NCBI RefSeq assembly: GCF_042853465.1
Contig: NZ_AP031497.1
Location: 434,001 to 498,000, forward strand
Direction of reading: 5' to 3'
Length of the DNA stretch: 64,000 bases
DNA from: Simiduia litorea
Lineage (GTDB): Bacteria; Pseudomonadota; Gammaproteobacteria; Pseudomonadales; Cellvibrionaceae
Positions 7,119 through 16,082 of the stretch are shown here, piece after piece. The notes below the pieces were generated by a model. That model made no database searches. It was not told where the DNA came from and was given only the letters and a program-made list of their open reading frames with translations. The position numbers were made by a program, and so were the translations under genes. Every line of letters begins with the position of its first letter. The stretch's first letter is position 1.

Positions 7119-10061
7119 ATGAAGAAATTGCCTCTATCTGCGCTCGGCAAGTCCGTCGCGCTATGTCTATCTTGTTCCGTGGCTGCGCTGGCGGGTGCTC
7201 AAGCACTCGATCCCGCAAAGCTTTCCTTAGAGCGAGCTGCGCTCGATGTTAAACAGGCCCCTATTGCCGCCGGTAAAAATCGCTTAGAGATTTTTGTTGA
7301 GCTGGAAAGTGCCTCTGTGGCGGGGTTTGTGGTTGAAGAGCTAGAAGCAACCGATACAGAGCCGAGCCGAGACCGGCAGTTGCAACAGGCTGAAAAGATT
7401 GCCGTTGAGCAAGCTCAGTTCCGCGCCAAAATGAAGAAACTTGGCGCCACGGAGGTTAAAACCTTTCGCGCAGGCGTAAACGGCAGCAAATGGCTGGTAG
7501 ACCGTAGCGATTTGGCGGCCATTCAGTCTCTGGTGGGTGTTAAGCGGGTCATGCGTGTACCGCACCACAAGTTGATGAACAGTGTTTCGGTTCCTTGGGT
7601 GGGCGCAACAGATGCTTGGGACTTAGGTTTCAGCGGCGCGGGTAAAAAGATTGCTGTAATCGATACCGGTGTTGATTACGTGCACCAAAACTTTGGCGGA
7701 AATGGTGATTACACCGGTATTGACCCTTCGTCGGTCATTCCAGGTTCCTTCCCCACAGCAAAAGTCACCCTGGGTTATGATTTTGCGGGTGCTAACTACG
7801 ACGCTGGCGGTGATACAGAAGAGCAGACAGTTCCCCAGCCAGATGACAACCCAATGGACTATCAGGGCCATGGTACACATGTTGCCGGCTCTGCTGCAGG
7901 CAATGGCGTTGAAGGTAAGGTTGGCCCTGGCGTCGCAAAAGATGCCGAGATTTGGGCGCTTAAAGTATTTGGTGACAATGGTGGTTCGACCTCGTTAACA
8001 GTTGACGCCATTGAATTCGCTCTAGATCCAAACGGTGATGGTAGCGTTGATGATCGCGCCGATGTGATTAACATGAGCTTGGGCTCCGATTTCGGTAGCC
8101 CAGATGACCCATCTTCAGTGGCGGCCGACAATGCCGCTAGCATGGGTGTTGTGGTTGTGGTTGCTGCCGGTAACTCAGGTAACGGCGTGCCTTATGTGCA
8201 CGGTGCTCCAGCCGCAGGCAAGAAAACCATTTCTGTGGCAGCTACCGTTGCCGGTGGCGCCAATGAGTTTGCTGTGCACGTCAACAGTGACATCGTTGGC
8301 GGTGACTACAACGCCGCTTATTCAGGTATTTCTCCCGCGCTCATAGAGGGCAGTCCAATTTCTGGCGCGATGGAAATTGCCAGCCCACTTAACGCCTGTA
8401 CGCCGCTGGCCAATAACATGACCGATAAGGTTGCGTTTTTACAGCGTGGCGGGTGTTCCTTCTCCATTAAATTGCAAAATGCCTTAGATGCAGGCGCCAA
8501 CGCTGCGGTGGTCTTCAACAACGCAGCGGGTGCTCCGATCATTATGGGTGGCACACCAGTGGATTTGGCCGCTGCAATGATTTCATTGGAAAACGGAACG
8601 CTCATTTATAACGCCATAACCGGTGGCGACATGCCGGAAGGCGTGTTGGATGCTGCTAACTATGTGCCATTCCCGGACAACGATGACACCTTAGCGGGTT
8701 TCAGTTCCCGTGGTCCAAACAATGGTGGCTCTGATTTCAAACCTGACTTGGCAGCGCCAGGCGTGGGTATTTCATCCGCAGCGACTCAGTCGGGTGATGG
8801 CGCTGTAAGTTTGAGCGGTACCTCGATGGCTACGCCGCATGTTGCGGGCGCTGCAGCCGTGTTGCTGCAAAAGTTCCCGAACTTGAAGCCAAAAGCCATT
8901 AAAGCCATGTTGCAGAACTCCTCTCACTCTGCAAATGCCGGAGGCCCGGGTTCTAATACACCTTATCCGTTGACGCTTCAGGGTACTGGTGTCATCAACG
9001 TTGCAGACGCGGCAAAACTGAGCAGCATTGCCATACCTGGTGCTATTAGCTTTGGTCGTATTAACGAGGATCGCGATACACGCGCTCACGAGTTGGTGAT
9101 GTTGAAGAATATGTCTTCTTCCAGCCGCACCTTCAATGTGACTCATGTGCCGAATCGTGAGGTTTCAGGTGTTTCACTGCAATTCCCTAACCGCGTACAC
9201 ATGGGCCGCAATAGTAAGCGCCCAGTGTTGGTGAGCATGAAAGTGGATGCATCTGAGTTGCCGGCAGATAACGGTTACCTTAGCCAAACGGAAGTCGATG
9301 GCTGGTTAGTGTTCGACGACGGTGAGGATAAGCTGACCGTAGGTTACTTGGCAGTTGTTGATCCCGCCTCGCGTATTCGTGCGCAGGAAGATCGCCGTGG
9401 TAACTTTACGCTGCGCAACCAAGGTCAGGGTATGGGTATAGCCGAAGGCTTCACCTTAGCGGGTAAGGATGGTTTATTCCTTGATGGCACCTCTAATGCC
9501 ATTAAAGCCTTGGGTTATCGCACCGCAGATTTCGGCGGTACGCCAGTGGTTCAGTTTGGTTTAGCGACTGAGCGCCCTTGGAACAACCTGTCACAGCTCT
9601 ACACCGCAATGTACATCGATACCGATGAAGATGGTTTGGATGATTACATTCTGTATAGCTATGACCAAGGCTGGTTGACCGGTGCTAGCGATGCGAGTGG
9701 CAATATGGTGACTGCGCTGCAAAACCTCAACACCGGTAGCTTCGTGCTGGAATACAACGTTGTGAATGACTACAACGATACCAGTGCGGTACATACCGTC
9801 GATATGTATGGCGACTACGGCTTCTTAACTGAGGGCGATACGACCTTTAACTATTGGTTAGAAAGTCATAGTCAAACCGATGGCGACAGTGTTGACGTGC
9901 AGTACGGTAGCATCGATCTTGCCAATGAAATCATCGTGGATCAGCCGTCAGTGGTTGTTGAGGCACGGGATAAGGTGAAAATTGAAAGGCTATCAGGTAC
10001 TGGCAAATACATGTGGTTACTGCCAAACGATGAAGCGCGTCGTCAGCTAGAGATTGAGTAA
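7119..10061 (+). CDS. Secreted subtilisin-like serine protease (S8) with PA domain
   Basis: A 980-residue exported peptidase. Residues 1 to about 29 are a signal peptide, and about 30-150 an inhibitor I9-like propeptide. The S8 catalytic domain carries the triad Asp182 (AVIDTGVDY), His251 (GHGTHVAG) and Ser569 (GTSMATPHVAG). A protease-associated domain is inserted at about 395-475 (DKVAFLQRGGCSF, then GANAAVVFNN). The C-terminal 390 residues hold beta-rich modules and acidic segments (DTDEDGLDDYI) that look calcium-binding. The start has AAGGAG eight bases upstream. It is a single gene ending at a strong terminator, probably a nutrient-scavenging extracellular protease. Confidence 0.93.
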   Translation: MKKLPLSALGKSVALCLSCSVAALAGAQALDPAKLSLERAALDVKQAPIAAGKNRLEIFVELESASVAGFVVEELEATDTEPSRDRQLQQAEKIAVEQAQFRAKMKKLGATEVKTFRAGVNGSKWLVDRSDLAAIQSLVGVKRVMRVPHHKLMNSVSVPWVGATDAWDLGFSGAGKKIAVIDTGVDYVHQNFGGNGDYTGIDPSSVIPGSFPTAKVTLGYDFAGANYDAGGDTEEQTVPQPDDNPMDYQGHGTHVAGSAAGNGVEGKVGPGVAKDAEIWALKVFGDNGGSTSLTVDAIEFALDPNGDGSVDDRADVINMSLGSDFGSPDDPSSVAADNAASMGVVVVVAAGNSGNGVPYVHGAPAAGKKTISVAATVAGGANEFAVHVNSDIVGGDYNAAYSGISPALIEGSPISGAMEIASPLNACTPLANNMTDKVAFLQRGGCSFSIKLQNALDAGANAAVVFNNAAGAPIIMGGTPVDLAAAMISLENGTLIYNAITGGDMPEGVLDAANYVPFPDNDDTLAGFSSRGPNNGGSDFKPDLAAPGVGISSAATQSGDGAVSLSGTSMATPHVAGAAAVLLQKFPNLKPKAIKAMLQNSSHSANAGGPGSNTPYPLTLQGTGVINVADAAKLSSIAIPGAISFGRINEDRDTRAHELVMLKNMSSSSRTFNVTHVPNREVSGVSLQFPNRVHMGRNSKRPVLVSMKVDASELPADNGYLSQTEVDGWLVFDDGEDKLTVGYLAVVDPASRIRAQEDRRGNFTLRNQGQGMGIAEGFTLAGKDGLFLDGTSNAIKALGYRTADFGGTPVVQFGLATERPWNNLSQLYTAMYIDTDEDGLDDYILYSYDQGWLTGASDASGNMVTALQNLNTGSFVLEYNVVNDYNDTSAVHTVDMYGDYGFLTEGDTTFNYWLESHSQTDGDSVDVQYGSIDLANEIIVDQPSVVVEARDKVKIERLSGTGKYMWLLPNDEARRQLEIE

Positions 10062-10124
10062 TTTAGCTAAAACGGGTCTTAGGGTGTTAAGAACCGTTAC
10101 TGACGACAAAATGATGTAACTATT

Positions 10125-10148
10125 GGCCCCGCATTGCGGGGCCTTTTT
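10125..10148 (+). terminator. Intrinsic terminator after the subtilase gene
   Basis: GGCCCCGC-ATT-GCGGGGCC hairpin (10125-10143) followed by TTTTT and more T-rich sequence. It lies 63 bases past the protease stop and rules out the very early TTG at 10134 as a start for the next gene. Confidence 0.9.
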
Positions 10149-10235
10149 ATTTTTGGGTTAGGACTTTCGAACAGCTGCAGACTTTTGTCATATACTGCAC
10201 TCAGGTTCATTTTCGCGCCAAATCGAGTCAAAAGA

Positions 10236-12164
10236 ATGCTTGTCAGCTTGTTAACCATCATCAAGAGTCGAATGGCTCGCATCGCCGTCCTGGTGCTTTT
10301 GTGGGGTGGCCAGTTCTTCACCCAGCAGGCCGTTGCTGACCAAGCAGAGCTTGAGCAGCGCTCGATTGACGCACAGTTTATCGAGTTGGAAAACTCAGAG
10401 CTGATCGGTGGGCGCGATATCTACCTAGAGCGCTTGGCATTATTAAAGGCTCGTTTAGACCCCAGCAACCCTGCGCAGCAAATGCGCTACCGTCAGCTTG
10501 CCTGTTGGTATCAACCAGAAGAGACAGCGGCGCAAGTTCAGGCCGCCATTACCAATGCGAGTGCTTGGATGCTCGAAGCCTCAGCGATGAGGAATATTAC
10601 TGCAGAAGCCGATTTCCAATTATGTAGAGGTTGGTTTCGCCAGTTTGGTAACGATATGGCTGGCGCGAAAATGGACTTTGAAAGTGCGCTGAAAATAGCT
10701 GAAATGGCAGAGAACCGCCGATTAATTGCCGATGCATTAAGTAGCCGAGGCGAGCTGCTTAGCAACCAAGGTGATCTCGCGTTGGCGCTGGAAGACTTGC
10801 AAGTCGCTTATCAGATGTACCACCTGCTCGGTAATCGCTATTGGTCAGCATATTCTCTCTCGATGGTGGCCAATACCTATCGACGCATGGGTGATTTAAG
10901 TCGGGCTAAAACATTGCTAGAGGAAGTTGTCGATCTCTATCAATCTCGCGGCGACTTGGAAAGCGTCATGGATTCGAATTACATTCTAGCTCTCACCTAT
11001 GATGACTTGGGCGAGTATGCTCGAGCACTCGCCATCTATATGGATGTCTTAAAATATTACCAAAACAAAGGCTTGGCGCATGGCCAGCTTACGAGTTATA
11101 TCGCGATTGCAGATAATCGACTTCGCGCAGAGGATACAGCTGCAGCGGCAAGTGCATTGTTGAGTGCAGAGCCTTTACTTGATAAAGACTACGATGCATC
11201 CAGCTGGGCACTCTGGCATCTCTTTAGCGCCTATCTTGATGTCGCAAATAAAAATTTTACTGATGCGTTAGTGCACTTAGATAATGCGTCCCCGATTGTT
11301 GTTGCTCTAGATAACAACCGATATTTAAGTTGGGTGCAAAAATTACAAGCGGATGTTTACGGTGCACTGGGGCGCTGGCAAGAAGCATTTGAAGCTTTGC
11401 AGTCCTACCAAGCTACAAGCGATCTGCTGTCTTCCAAATTGCGTGATCAAACTAGCACGCGTATGCGAATCGAATTTGATACGGCAAGAAAAGAAGCCGA
11501 AAACCAGGCATTGAAATCTGAGCAGGCGGTGCGCGAGTCGAGAGTTCTAGCGCTGCAAGAAAAGCGACGTTGGCAAATCGCGGTGATTTCTTTGTCGATG
11601 GTAGTGCTGGCTTTTCTTACCTTGTTTGGCGTGCGACAGTGGCGCCGTTCGCAACGCTTGCACATTATGGCTATGACGGATGAGTTGACGCGCTTACCAA
11701 ACCGCAGAAGTATCTATACCTGCGGTAACGCCGAGCTTGAGTTGGCTCGACGTCAAAATGCCGCTTTTAGCATTATCGTTTTCGATGTAGATCATTTTAA
11801 GCGGATTAATGATACTTGGGGGCATAATATTGGCGACCGAGTTCTACAGAAAATAGCAGAGTATGCGCAGTTGGCATTACGCAAGGACGACAAAATCGGG
11901 CGCACCGGTGGCGAAGAGTTTTTAGCGATATTGCCAGGCGCGGATACAGAGCAGGCTGTTGAAGTTGCGCAGCGCTTGTGCGCTTGCGTAGAAGAAATGG
12001 ATATGCGAGCAGTCGCTGACGATCTGGCGATTACAATCAGTTTGGGTGTTGCACAATTGAAAGATTCGGACAGGGATCTGTCGAAATTAATGCAACGAGC
12101 CGACAGTGCACTCTATATGGCGAAACACGCGGGCAGAAATAGGGTAGAAGTGGCGGCCGATTAA
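10236..12164 (+). CDS. TPR-sensor diguanylate cyclase (GGDEF)
   Basis: About 642 residues from ATG 10236; ATG 10272 is also plausible because it gives a cleaner signal sequence (MARIAVLVLLWGGQFF). The N-terminal 400 residues are periplasmic tetratricopeptide repeats. A coiled segment leads to one membrane helix (IAVISLSMVVLAFLTLFGV), then a cytoplasmic GGDEF domain. The active loop reads GRTGGEEFLAIL, and an inhibitory I-site RKDD stands five residues before it, so the enzyme probably makes c-di-GMP with product inhibition. Metal-binding FDVDHFKRIND is intact. The input to the TPR domain is unknown. It lies between two terminator-like hairpins, so it is probably monocistronic. Confidence 0.9.
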   Translation: MLVSLLTIIKSRMARIAVLVLLWGGQFFTQQAVADQAELEQRSIDAQFIELENSELIGGRDIYLERLALLKARLDPSNPAQQMRYRQLACWYQPEETAAQVQAAITNASAWMLEASAMRNITAEADFQLCRGWFRQFGNDMAGAKMDFESALKIAEMAENRRLIADALSSRGELLSNQGDLALALEDLQVAYQMYHLLGNRYWSAYSLSMVANTYRRMGDLSRAKTLLEEVVDLYQSRGDLESVMDSNYILALTYDDLGEYARALAIYMDVLKYYQNKGLAHGQLTSYIAIADNRLRAEDTAAAASALLSAEPLLDKDYDASSWALWHLFSAYLDVANKNFTDALVHLDNASPIVVALDNNRYLSWVQKLQADVYGALGRWQEAFEALQSYQATSDLLSSKLRDQTSTRMRIEFDTARKEAENQALKSEQAVRESRVLALQEKRRWQIAVISLSMVVLAFLTLFGVRQWRRSQRLHIMAMTDELTRLPNRRSIYTCGNAELELARRQNAAFSIIVFDVDHFKRINDTWGHNIGDRVLQKIAEYAQLALRKDDKIGRTGGEEFLAILPGADTEQAVEVAQRLCACVEEMDMRAVADDLAITISLGVAQLKDSDRDLSKLMQRADSALYMAKHAGRNRVEVAAD

Positions 12165-12188
12165 CGGAATTATATAGCGGTCGGACCA

Positions 12189-12213
12189 GTAACCAGAGCG
12201 TCTCTCTGGTTAC
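12189..12213. terminator. Perfect inverted repeat between convergent genes
   Basis: GTAACCAGAG-CGTCT-CTCTGGTTAC has ten-base perfect arms and a five-base loop, between the ends of the GGDEF gene and nrtD. No T-tract follows on either strand, so it is a probable but atypical bidirectional terminator or mRNA end-protecting hairpin. Confidence 0.5.
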
Positions 12214-12232
12214 ACGGCCAAAATTGCATGGT

Positions 12233-13090
12233 TCAAGCCACCGCTCTTACCTTCACTTTTTCAGGCGCAGTCAGTTTTTCCTGCAACGGCTTGGCCGCGG
12301 GGTTGCTGTGGCGCTTGTGTAAAAATTCCAGAACTTGGGCGCGATATTGATTGTATTGTGTATTTTTTGCCATCTCTAATCTGTCCCTAGGCCTTGCCAA
12401 GTCGATGTCTAAGACCTCGCCTATTTTGGCCGCTGGGCCGTTCGTCATCATGACAATTCTATCTGAGAGAAGCACCGCCTCATCGACATCGTGAGTAATC
12501 ATGATGACAGTGCTATTTAGCTGGCTTTGAATTTCAATCAGTGAATCCTGTAAGTGAGCTCTTGTTAGTGCATCCAGCGCGCCAAATGGTTCGTCGAGTA
12601 AAAGCACCTTGGGCTCCATGGCTAAGGCGCGAGCGATACCGACCCGCTGTTTCATGCCGCCGGAAATCTCATCTGGACGCTTATGCATCGCGTGGTCCAT
12701 GTGCACTAGCCGCAGATTGTGCTCGATCCACGCTTTCATTTCGGCTTTGGTTTTTTTGCCTTTAAATACTTGCTTAACCGCAAGCTCCACATTTTCATAG
12801 GCAGATAGCCAGGGTAGAAGGCTGTGGTTTTGAAATACCACGGCGCGTTCAGGCCCTGGCTCATTAACCTCCTTGCCATCCAAAATGACCCCGCCTTCGG
12901 TGGCCTGATAAAGACCGGCTACGATATTGAGAACCGTAGACTTACCGCAGCCGGAATGACCGATAAGAGAAATGAACTCGCCGCGTTGTATTTTGAGTGA
13001 AAGATCATCCAGTGCTCTAAACGGGCCGGTCGGGGTTGGAAAGTCAATGCTGATATTTTCAATACTTAAGAACCGATTGTGCGTGTCCAT
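12233..13090 (-). CDS. nrtD: Nitrate-type ABC transporter ATP-binding protein
   Basis: A 285-residue ABC ATPase of the NrtD/NasD/SsuB/TauB group. Walker A is GHSGCGKSTVLN, the signature is ISGGMKQRVGIARALAM, and Walker B is VLLLDEPFGALD, followed by the switch histidine in VIMITHDVDEAV. It is the last gene of a minus-strand operon nrtA-nrtB-nrtD. Together the products import nitrate (possibly nitrite or cyanate) at the cost of ATP. The NrtC fusion subunit found in cyanobacteria is absent, the usual proteobacterial arrangement. No assimilatory nitrate or nitrite reductase gene is in the window. Confidence 0.9.
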   Translation of the reverse strand: MDTHNRFLSIENISIDFPTPTGPFRALDDLSLKIQRGEFISLIGHSGCGKSTVLNIVAGLYQATEGGVILDGKEVNEPGPERAVVFQNHSLLPWLSAYENVELAVKQVFKGKKTKAEMKAWIEHNLRLVHMDHAMHKRPDEISGGMKQRVGIARALAMEPKVLLLDEPFGALDALTRAHLQDSLIEIQSQLNSTVIMITHDVDEAVLLSDRIVMMTNGPAAKIGEVLDIDLARPRDRLEMAKNTQYNQYRAQVLEFLHKRHSNPAAKPLQEKLTAPEKVKVRAVA

Positions 13091-13098
13091 TTTTTCTC

Positions 13099-14094
13099 CT
13101 AGCGCAAGATTGCGCTTTTGTCCCAGCTGAATGCTTTTTGTAACATGAGCATGGCGCGGTCTAGTAAAAAACCTAAAACACCGATAGTGAGTACGGCAAC
13201 CATGATTCGGGCTAGCGATTGGGAGCTGCCGTTTTGAAATTCATCCCAAACAAATTTTCCAAGACCCGGGTTTTGCGCCAACATTTCAGCCGCGATGAGC
13301 ACCATCCAGCCGACGCTAAGCGATAGGCGCAAGCCAGTAAACATGCCGGGAATAGCCGACGGGATAACAATTTTATGGATGTGGGTTAAGGCGGATAGGC
13401 GCAAAACCTTACTGACATTGATCAAGTCCTTACTGACGCCCGACACAGCCACGGTCGTATTGATAAGTGTGGGCCATAAGCAGCACAAGGTGACTGTGAT
13501 AGCGGAGGTGACAAATGACTTTGCAAAAAGTGGATCGTCACTCACGTAAACGGCAGCTACAATCATGGTCACTATCGGTAGCCACGCGAGTGGAGAGACA
13601 GGTTTGAAAATCTGTATTATGGGATTTACTGCATTATAAAACGTCGATGATAATCCGCAAATAATGCCTAAAGGGATGGCGACCAGAGAGGCGATGATAA
13701 AGCCAACAAATACCGTTTTCAGACTGGTAAAAATTTGATCAACATACGTGGCTCTACCCGTATAAGTGCGCCATTTTACCTTTGCATCTGGGTTGCTCTG
13801 CAATTTCTTTTCATTGCGCAATGTCTGTCGATCATAAAAAGCCGCTTCTTTTTCGCGCTCCGCTTTGTGCTCTAACCACAAGCCGTGCGCCTGTATAGAT
13901 ACTTGTGTGGGGCCAGGCAGTTGACCAAGGCTGGTGTTGACTTTCGCCGCTGCAATGTGCCAAAAGCAGATGAAAAAGACGATAGTAATGCCAGTAATGA
14001 TGGTTTGACGAATGGGTTCACTCGCAGGGGACCCACCTAGCTCGCGGATAAATTCGAAAAGCCCTTTTCTATTGTTTATGCTACTTGTCGCCAC
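13099..14094 (-). CDS. nrtB: Nitrate-type ABC transporter permease
   Basis: About 331 residues from GTG 14094, which is preceded by GGAGG at a five-base spacing. An upstream GTG at 14148 gives a longer but less supported N-terminus. There is one membrane helix near the N-terminus (ITGITIVFFICFWHIAAA), a periplasmic insertion, then the BPD-type permease core. The EAA-like loop that contacts the ATPase is visible around ALTHIHKIVIPSAIPGMFTG. Length and insertion fit NrtB/NasE proteins rather than the shorter SsuC. It sits between nrtA and nrtD, eight bases from nrtD. Confidence 0.88.
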   Translation of the reverse strand: MATSSINNRKGLFEFIRELGGSPASEPIRQTIITGITIVFFICFWHIAAAKVNTSLGQLPGPTQVSIQAHGLWLEHKAEREKEAAFYDRQTLRNEKKLQSNPDAKVKWRTYTGRATYVDQIFTSLKTVFVGFIIASLVAIPLGIICGLSSTFYNAVNPIIQIFKPVSPLAWLPIVTMIVAAVYVSDDPLFAKSFVTSAITVTLCCLWPTLINTTVAVSGVSKDLINVSKVLRLSALTHIHKIVIPSAIPGMFTGLRLSLSVGWMVLIAAEMLAQNPGLGKFVWDEFQNGSSQSLARIMVAVLTIGVLGFLLDRAMLMLQKAFSWDKSAILR

Positions 14095-14195
14095 TGTGGC
14101 CTCCGTACATGCGCGAAACGGCATGGATACAACTATAAAAATAAACACTGGTGCGCGAGCTGAATGTACATTCAGCTCGCGGCCCTATGGAAAGG

Positions 14196-15545
14196 TTATA
14201 ATTTGCTGTCGGCTTTCAGGCCGATGGAAAATTTCTGCAGATACTCATTGGGCTTTCTACCGTCATACGCAATTCCATCGATAAACTCTTTCTGTACCGG
14301 TTTAAAGCCTGTTTCAGCGGCGGTTGGAAAGTCTGCGGCAGTCATTTTTCCATCTGCTATCAGTTCATCGGCTGCTTTTCGGTAGATGTCAGGACGATAG
14401 ACTTTCTTAGCGGTATCCATATACCAGCTATCAGGCTTGTGCTCGGCGATTTGGCCCCAGCGGCGCATTTGTGTGAGATACCAGATTGCATCGCTGTAGT
14501 AGGGGTAGGTAGCGTTGTAGCGGAAAAATACGTTGAAGTCTGGAATGTCGCGCTTGTCACCTTTTTCATATTCGAAGGTGCCTGTCATGCTATTGGCTAT
14601 CACATCGTAATCTGCACCAACGTAATAGGGTTTAGATAGAATCTCAACGGCTTCTGGTCTATTGGCGTTGTTGTTATCGTCGAGCCACTTCGCCGCGCGA
14701 ATTAATGATTTAACCACGGCGATATGGGTTTCTGGGTACTTATCTGCCCAAGCCTTGCTCACGCCAAATACTTTTTCGGGATTATTTTTCCAAATTTCGT
14801 AATCGGTAATTACTGGTACGCCGATGCCTTTGAATACAGCTTGTTGGTTCCAAGGTTCACCGACGCAGTAACCATAAATGGTTCCCGCTTCCATCGTCGC
14901 CGGCATTTGCGGCGGCGGTGTCACACTGAGAATGACGTCGGCATCGATGTGACCTGAGGTGTCGTTCTTGGCGGGAGCGTAATAACCAGGGTTAATGCCT
15001 CCTGCGGCAAGCCAGTAACGAAGCTCGTAGTTGTGAGTCGATACAGGAAATACCATCCCCATATTAAATGGCTTACCGTCAGCCTTGTACTTTTCTACTA
15101 CTGGCTTAAGTGCATCTGCTTTTATTGGGTGCACTGGCTTTCCGTTTTCATGGGGAATATTTTTCTTCATTTCGGACCAAATCGCATTGGAAACGGTAAT
15201 ACCATTGCCATTTAGGTCCATGCTGAAGGCGGTAATAATGTCAGCTTGAGTGCCGAAACCTATGGTGGCACCGAGCGGCTGACCCGCCAGCATGTGGGCG
15301 CCGTCGAGTTCACCGGTAATGACGCGATCGAGAAGAACTTTCCAATTTGCCTGTGCCTCTAGCTCTACGTACAGACCCTCGTCTTCGAAGAAACCTTTTT
15401 CTAGCGCTATCGCTAGAGGCGCCATATCTGTGAGTTTAATAAAGCCAAATTTTAACTCATCCTTTTCCGGCTCTGCCGCAATAGTGCTATGCATAGCACT
15501 TAAGCTAACGGCTAGTCCCGCTAGTAAAGAAGTTACACCCTTCAT
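14196..15545 (-). CDS. nrtA: Nitrate-type ABC transporter substrate-binding protein
   Basis: A 449-residue periplasmic binding protein of the NrtA/CmpA family. Residues 1-24 form a signal peptide ending IAAEPEKD; there is no lipobox, so it is soluble in the periplasm. Family segments include FGFIKLTDMAPLAIALEKGFF, the hinge YGYCVGEPWNQQAVFKGIGV and LTQMRRWGQI. It is the first gene of the operon and is probably transcribed from the sigma-54-like promoter at 15592-15608. A CGGAG ribosome site precedes the ATG. Nitrate is the best guess for substrate; bicarbonate-binding CmpA is a close relative but unlikely in this lineage. Confidence 0.9.
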   Translation of the reverse strand: MKGVTSLLAGLAVSLSAMHSTIAAEPEKDELKFGFIKLTDMAPLAIALEKGFFEDEGLYVELEAQANWKVLLDRVITGELDGAHMLAGQPLGATIGFGTQADIITAFSMDLNGNGITVSNAIWSEMKKNIPHENGKPVHPIKADALKPVVEKYKADGKPFNMGMVFPVSTHNYELRYWLAAGGINPGYYAPAKNDTSGHIDADVILSVTPPPQMPATMEAGTIYGYCVGEPWNQQAVFKGIGVPVITDYEIWKNNPEKVFGVSKAWADKYPETHIAVVKSLIRAAKWLDDNNNANRPEAVEILSKPYYVGADYDVIANSMTGTFEYEKGDKRDIPDFNVFFRYNATYPYYSDAIWYLTQMRRWGQIAEHKPDSWYMDTAKKVYRPDIYRKAADELIADGKMTAADFPTAAETGFKPVQKEFIDGIAYDGRKPNEYLQKFSIGLKADSKL

Positions 15546-15591
15546 AGTTCACTCCGATCATGGTTGATTTTTGTAAATACTAACTAGGTAA

Positions 15592-15608
15592 TACAAGTCC
15601 CATGCCAA
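15592..15608 (-). promoter_or_regulatory. Sigma-54-like -24/-12 promoter for nrtABD
   Basis: The minus strand reads TTGGCATGGGACTTGTA, against the consensus YTGGCACGRNNNTTGCW: two C-to-T differences, one of them in the -12 GC. Spacing is exact. Predicted transcription starts near 15580, about 35 bases before the nrtA ATG. Nitrate uptake operons are commonly NtrC/sigma-54 controlled, which supports the call. Confidence 0.45.
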
Positions 15609-15743
15609 TGATTAAAAATGGCCAAAGAACAAGGAAAACGTCAACCGATTCACTGATTGAGTGCGCAAACTTTTCCTAACGTTAAAGGCTGCGCAGAAAT
15701 GGTGCGTAACGGGAGGGCGTAGACGATGGAAGTTGGCGCCTAA

Positions 15744-15771
15744 TGGTGCAATGCTGCACGAAATCAATGCA
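15744..15771. promoter_or_regulatory. NtrC-like binding sites upstream of nrtA
   Basis: TGGTGCA (15744-15750) is a perfect NtrC half-site, and 15755-15771 (TGCACGAAATCAATGCA) matches 10 of 14 positions of the palindrome TGCACCA-N3-TGGTGCA. The cluster lies 140-165 bases upstream of the sigma-54-like promoter, a normal enhancer distance. Alternative reading: GTGCA-GCAT-TGCAC forms a small hairpin. Confidence 0.35.
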
Positions 15772-15860
15772 AGGGAAATCGATAACTCGGAGGTGATGTA
15801 GAACTCTAGGGAGCAGAGTTTGAGCCGCCCGAAATACAGCGGCTTGCTTAAGGTCAATCG

Positions 15861-15995
15861 CTAGCGAGTTGATCTTTCTGTTGCGCTAATGCATTGTTGA
15901 TCGCCGTAGTAGTTGTTGGAAAAATTACAATACATATTGCTACGGGTTGGTGTTGTAGAATAAAAGCCACTGATGGCTTGAATAATATTTTTCAT
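15861..15995 (-). CDS. Possible 44-residue small protein upstream of the nitrate transporter
   Basis: An ATG at 15995 is preceded by AAGGAG at an eight-base spacing, one of the best ribosome sites in the window, and opens a 44-codon frame ending TAG. The peptide begins MKNIIQAISGFYSTTP and ends SATERSTR; it has two cysteines and a run of Asn and Tyr (NFSNNYYGDQQC). It has no signal peptide or helix and matches no family I know. It lies 87 bases downstream of the oxyR stop and 315 bases upstream of nrtA, all on the minus strand. It could be a real small protein or a regulatory leader ORF. Confidence 0.4.
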   Translation of the reverse strand: MKNIIQAISGFYSTTPTRSNMYCNFSNNYYGDQQCISATERSTR

Positions 15996-16082
15996 GGGTT
16001 GACTCCTTGGTATGTGCACCAATTTTCACTCAGTCGATGTATAGTTAACATCCCAAAAATCAGATAGCTATATTCGTTTTTC

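Noticed and set aside
6878..7252. 124-codon ORF overlapping the subtilase start
   Set aside because: It is in a different frame from the protease, which has a strong ribosome site and signal peptide; the peptide has no recognisable features.
10134..10235. Upstream extension of the GGDEF gene to TTG 10134
   Set aside because: It would begin inside the terminator hairpin of the subtilase gene and would move the signal sequence inward.
15612..15857. 81-codon minus-strand ORF just after the 44-codon ORF
   Set aside because: It starts at TTG with no ribosome site and overlaps the NtrC-like sites; the sequence looks random.
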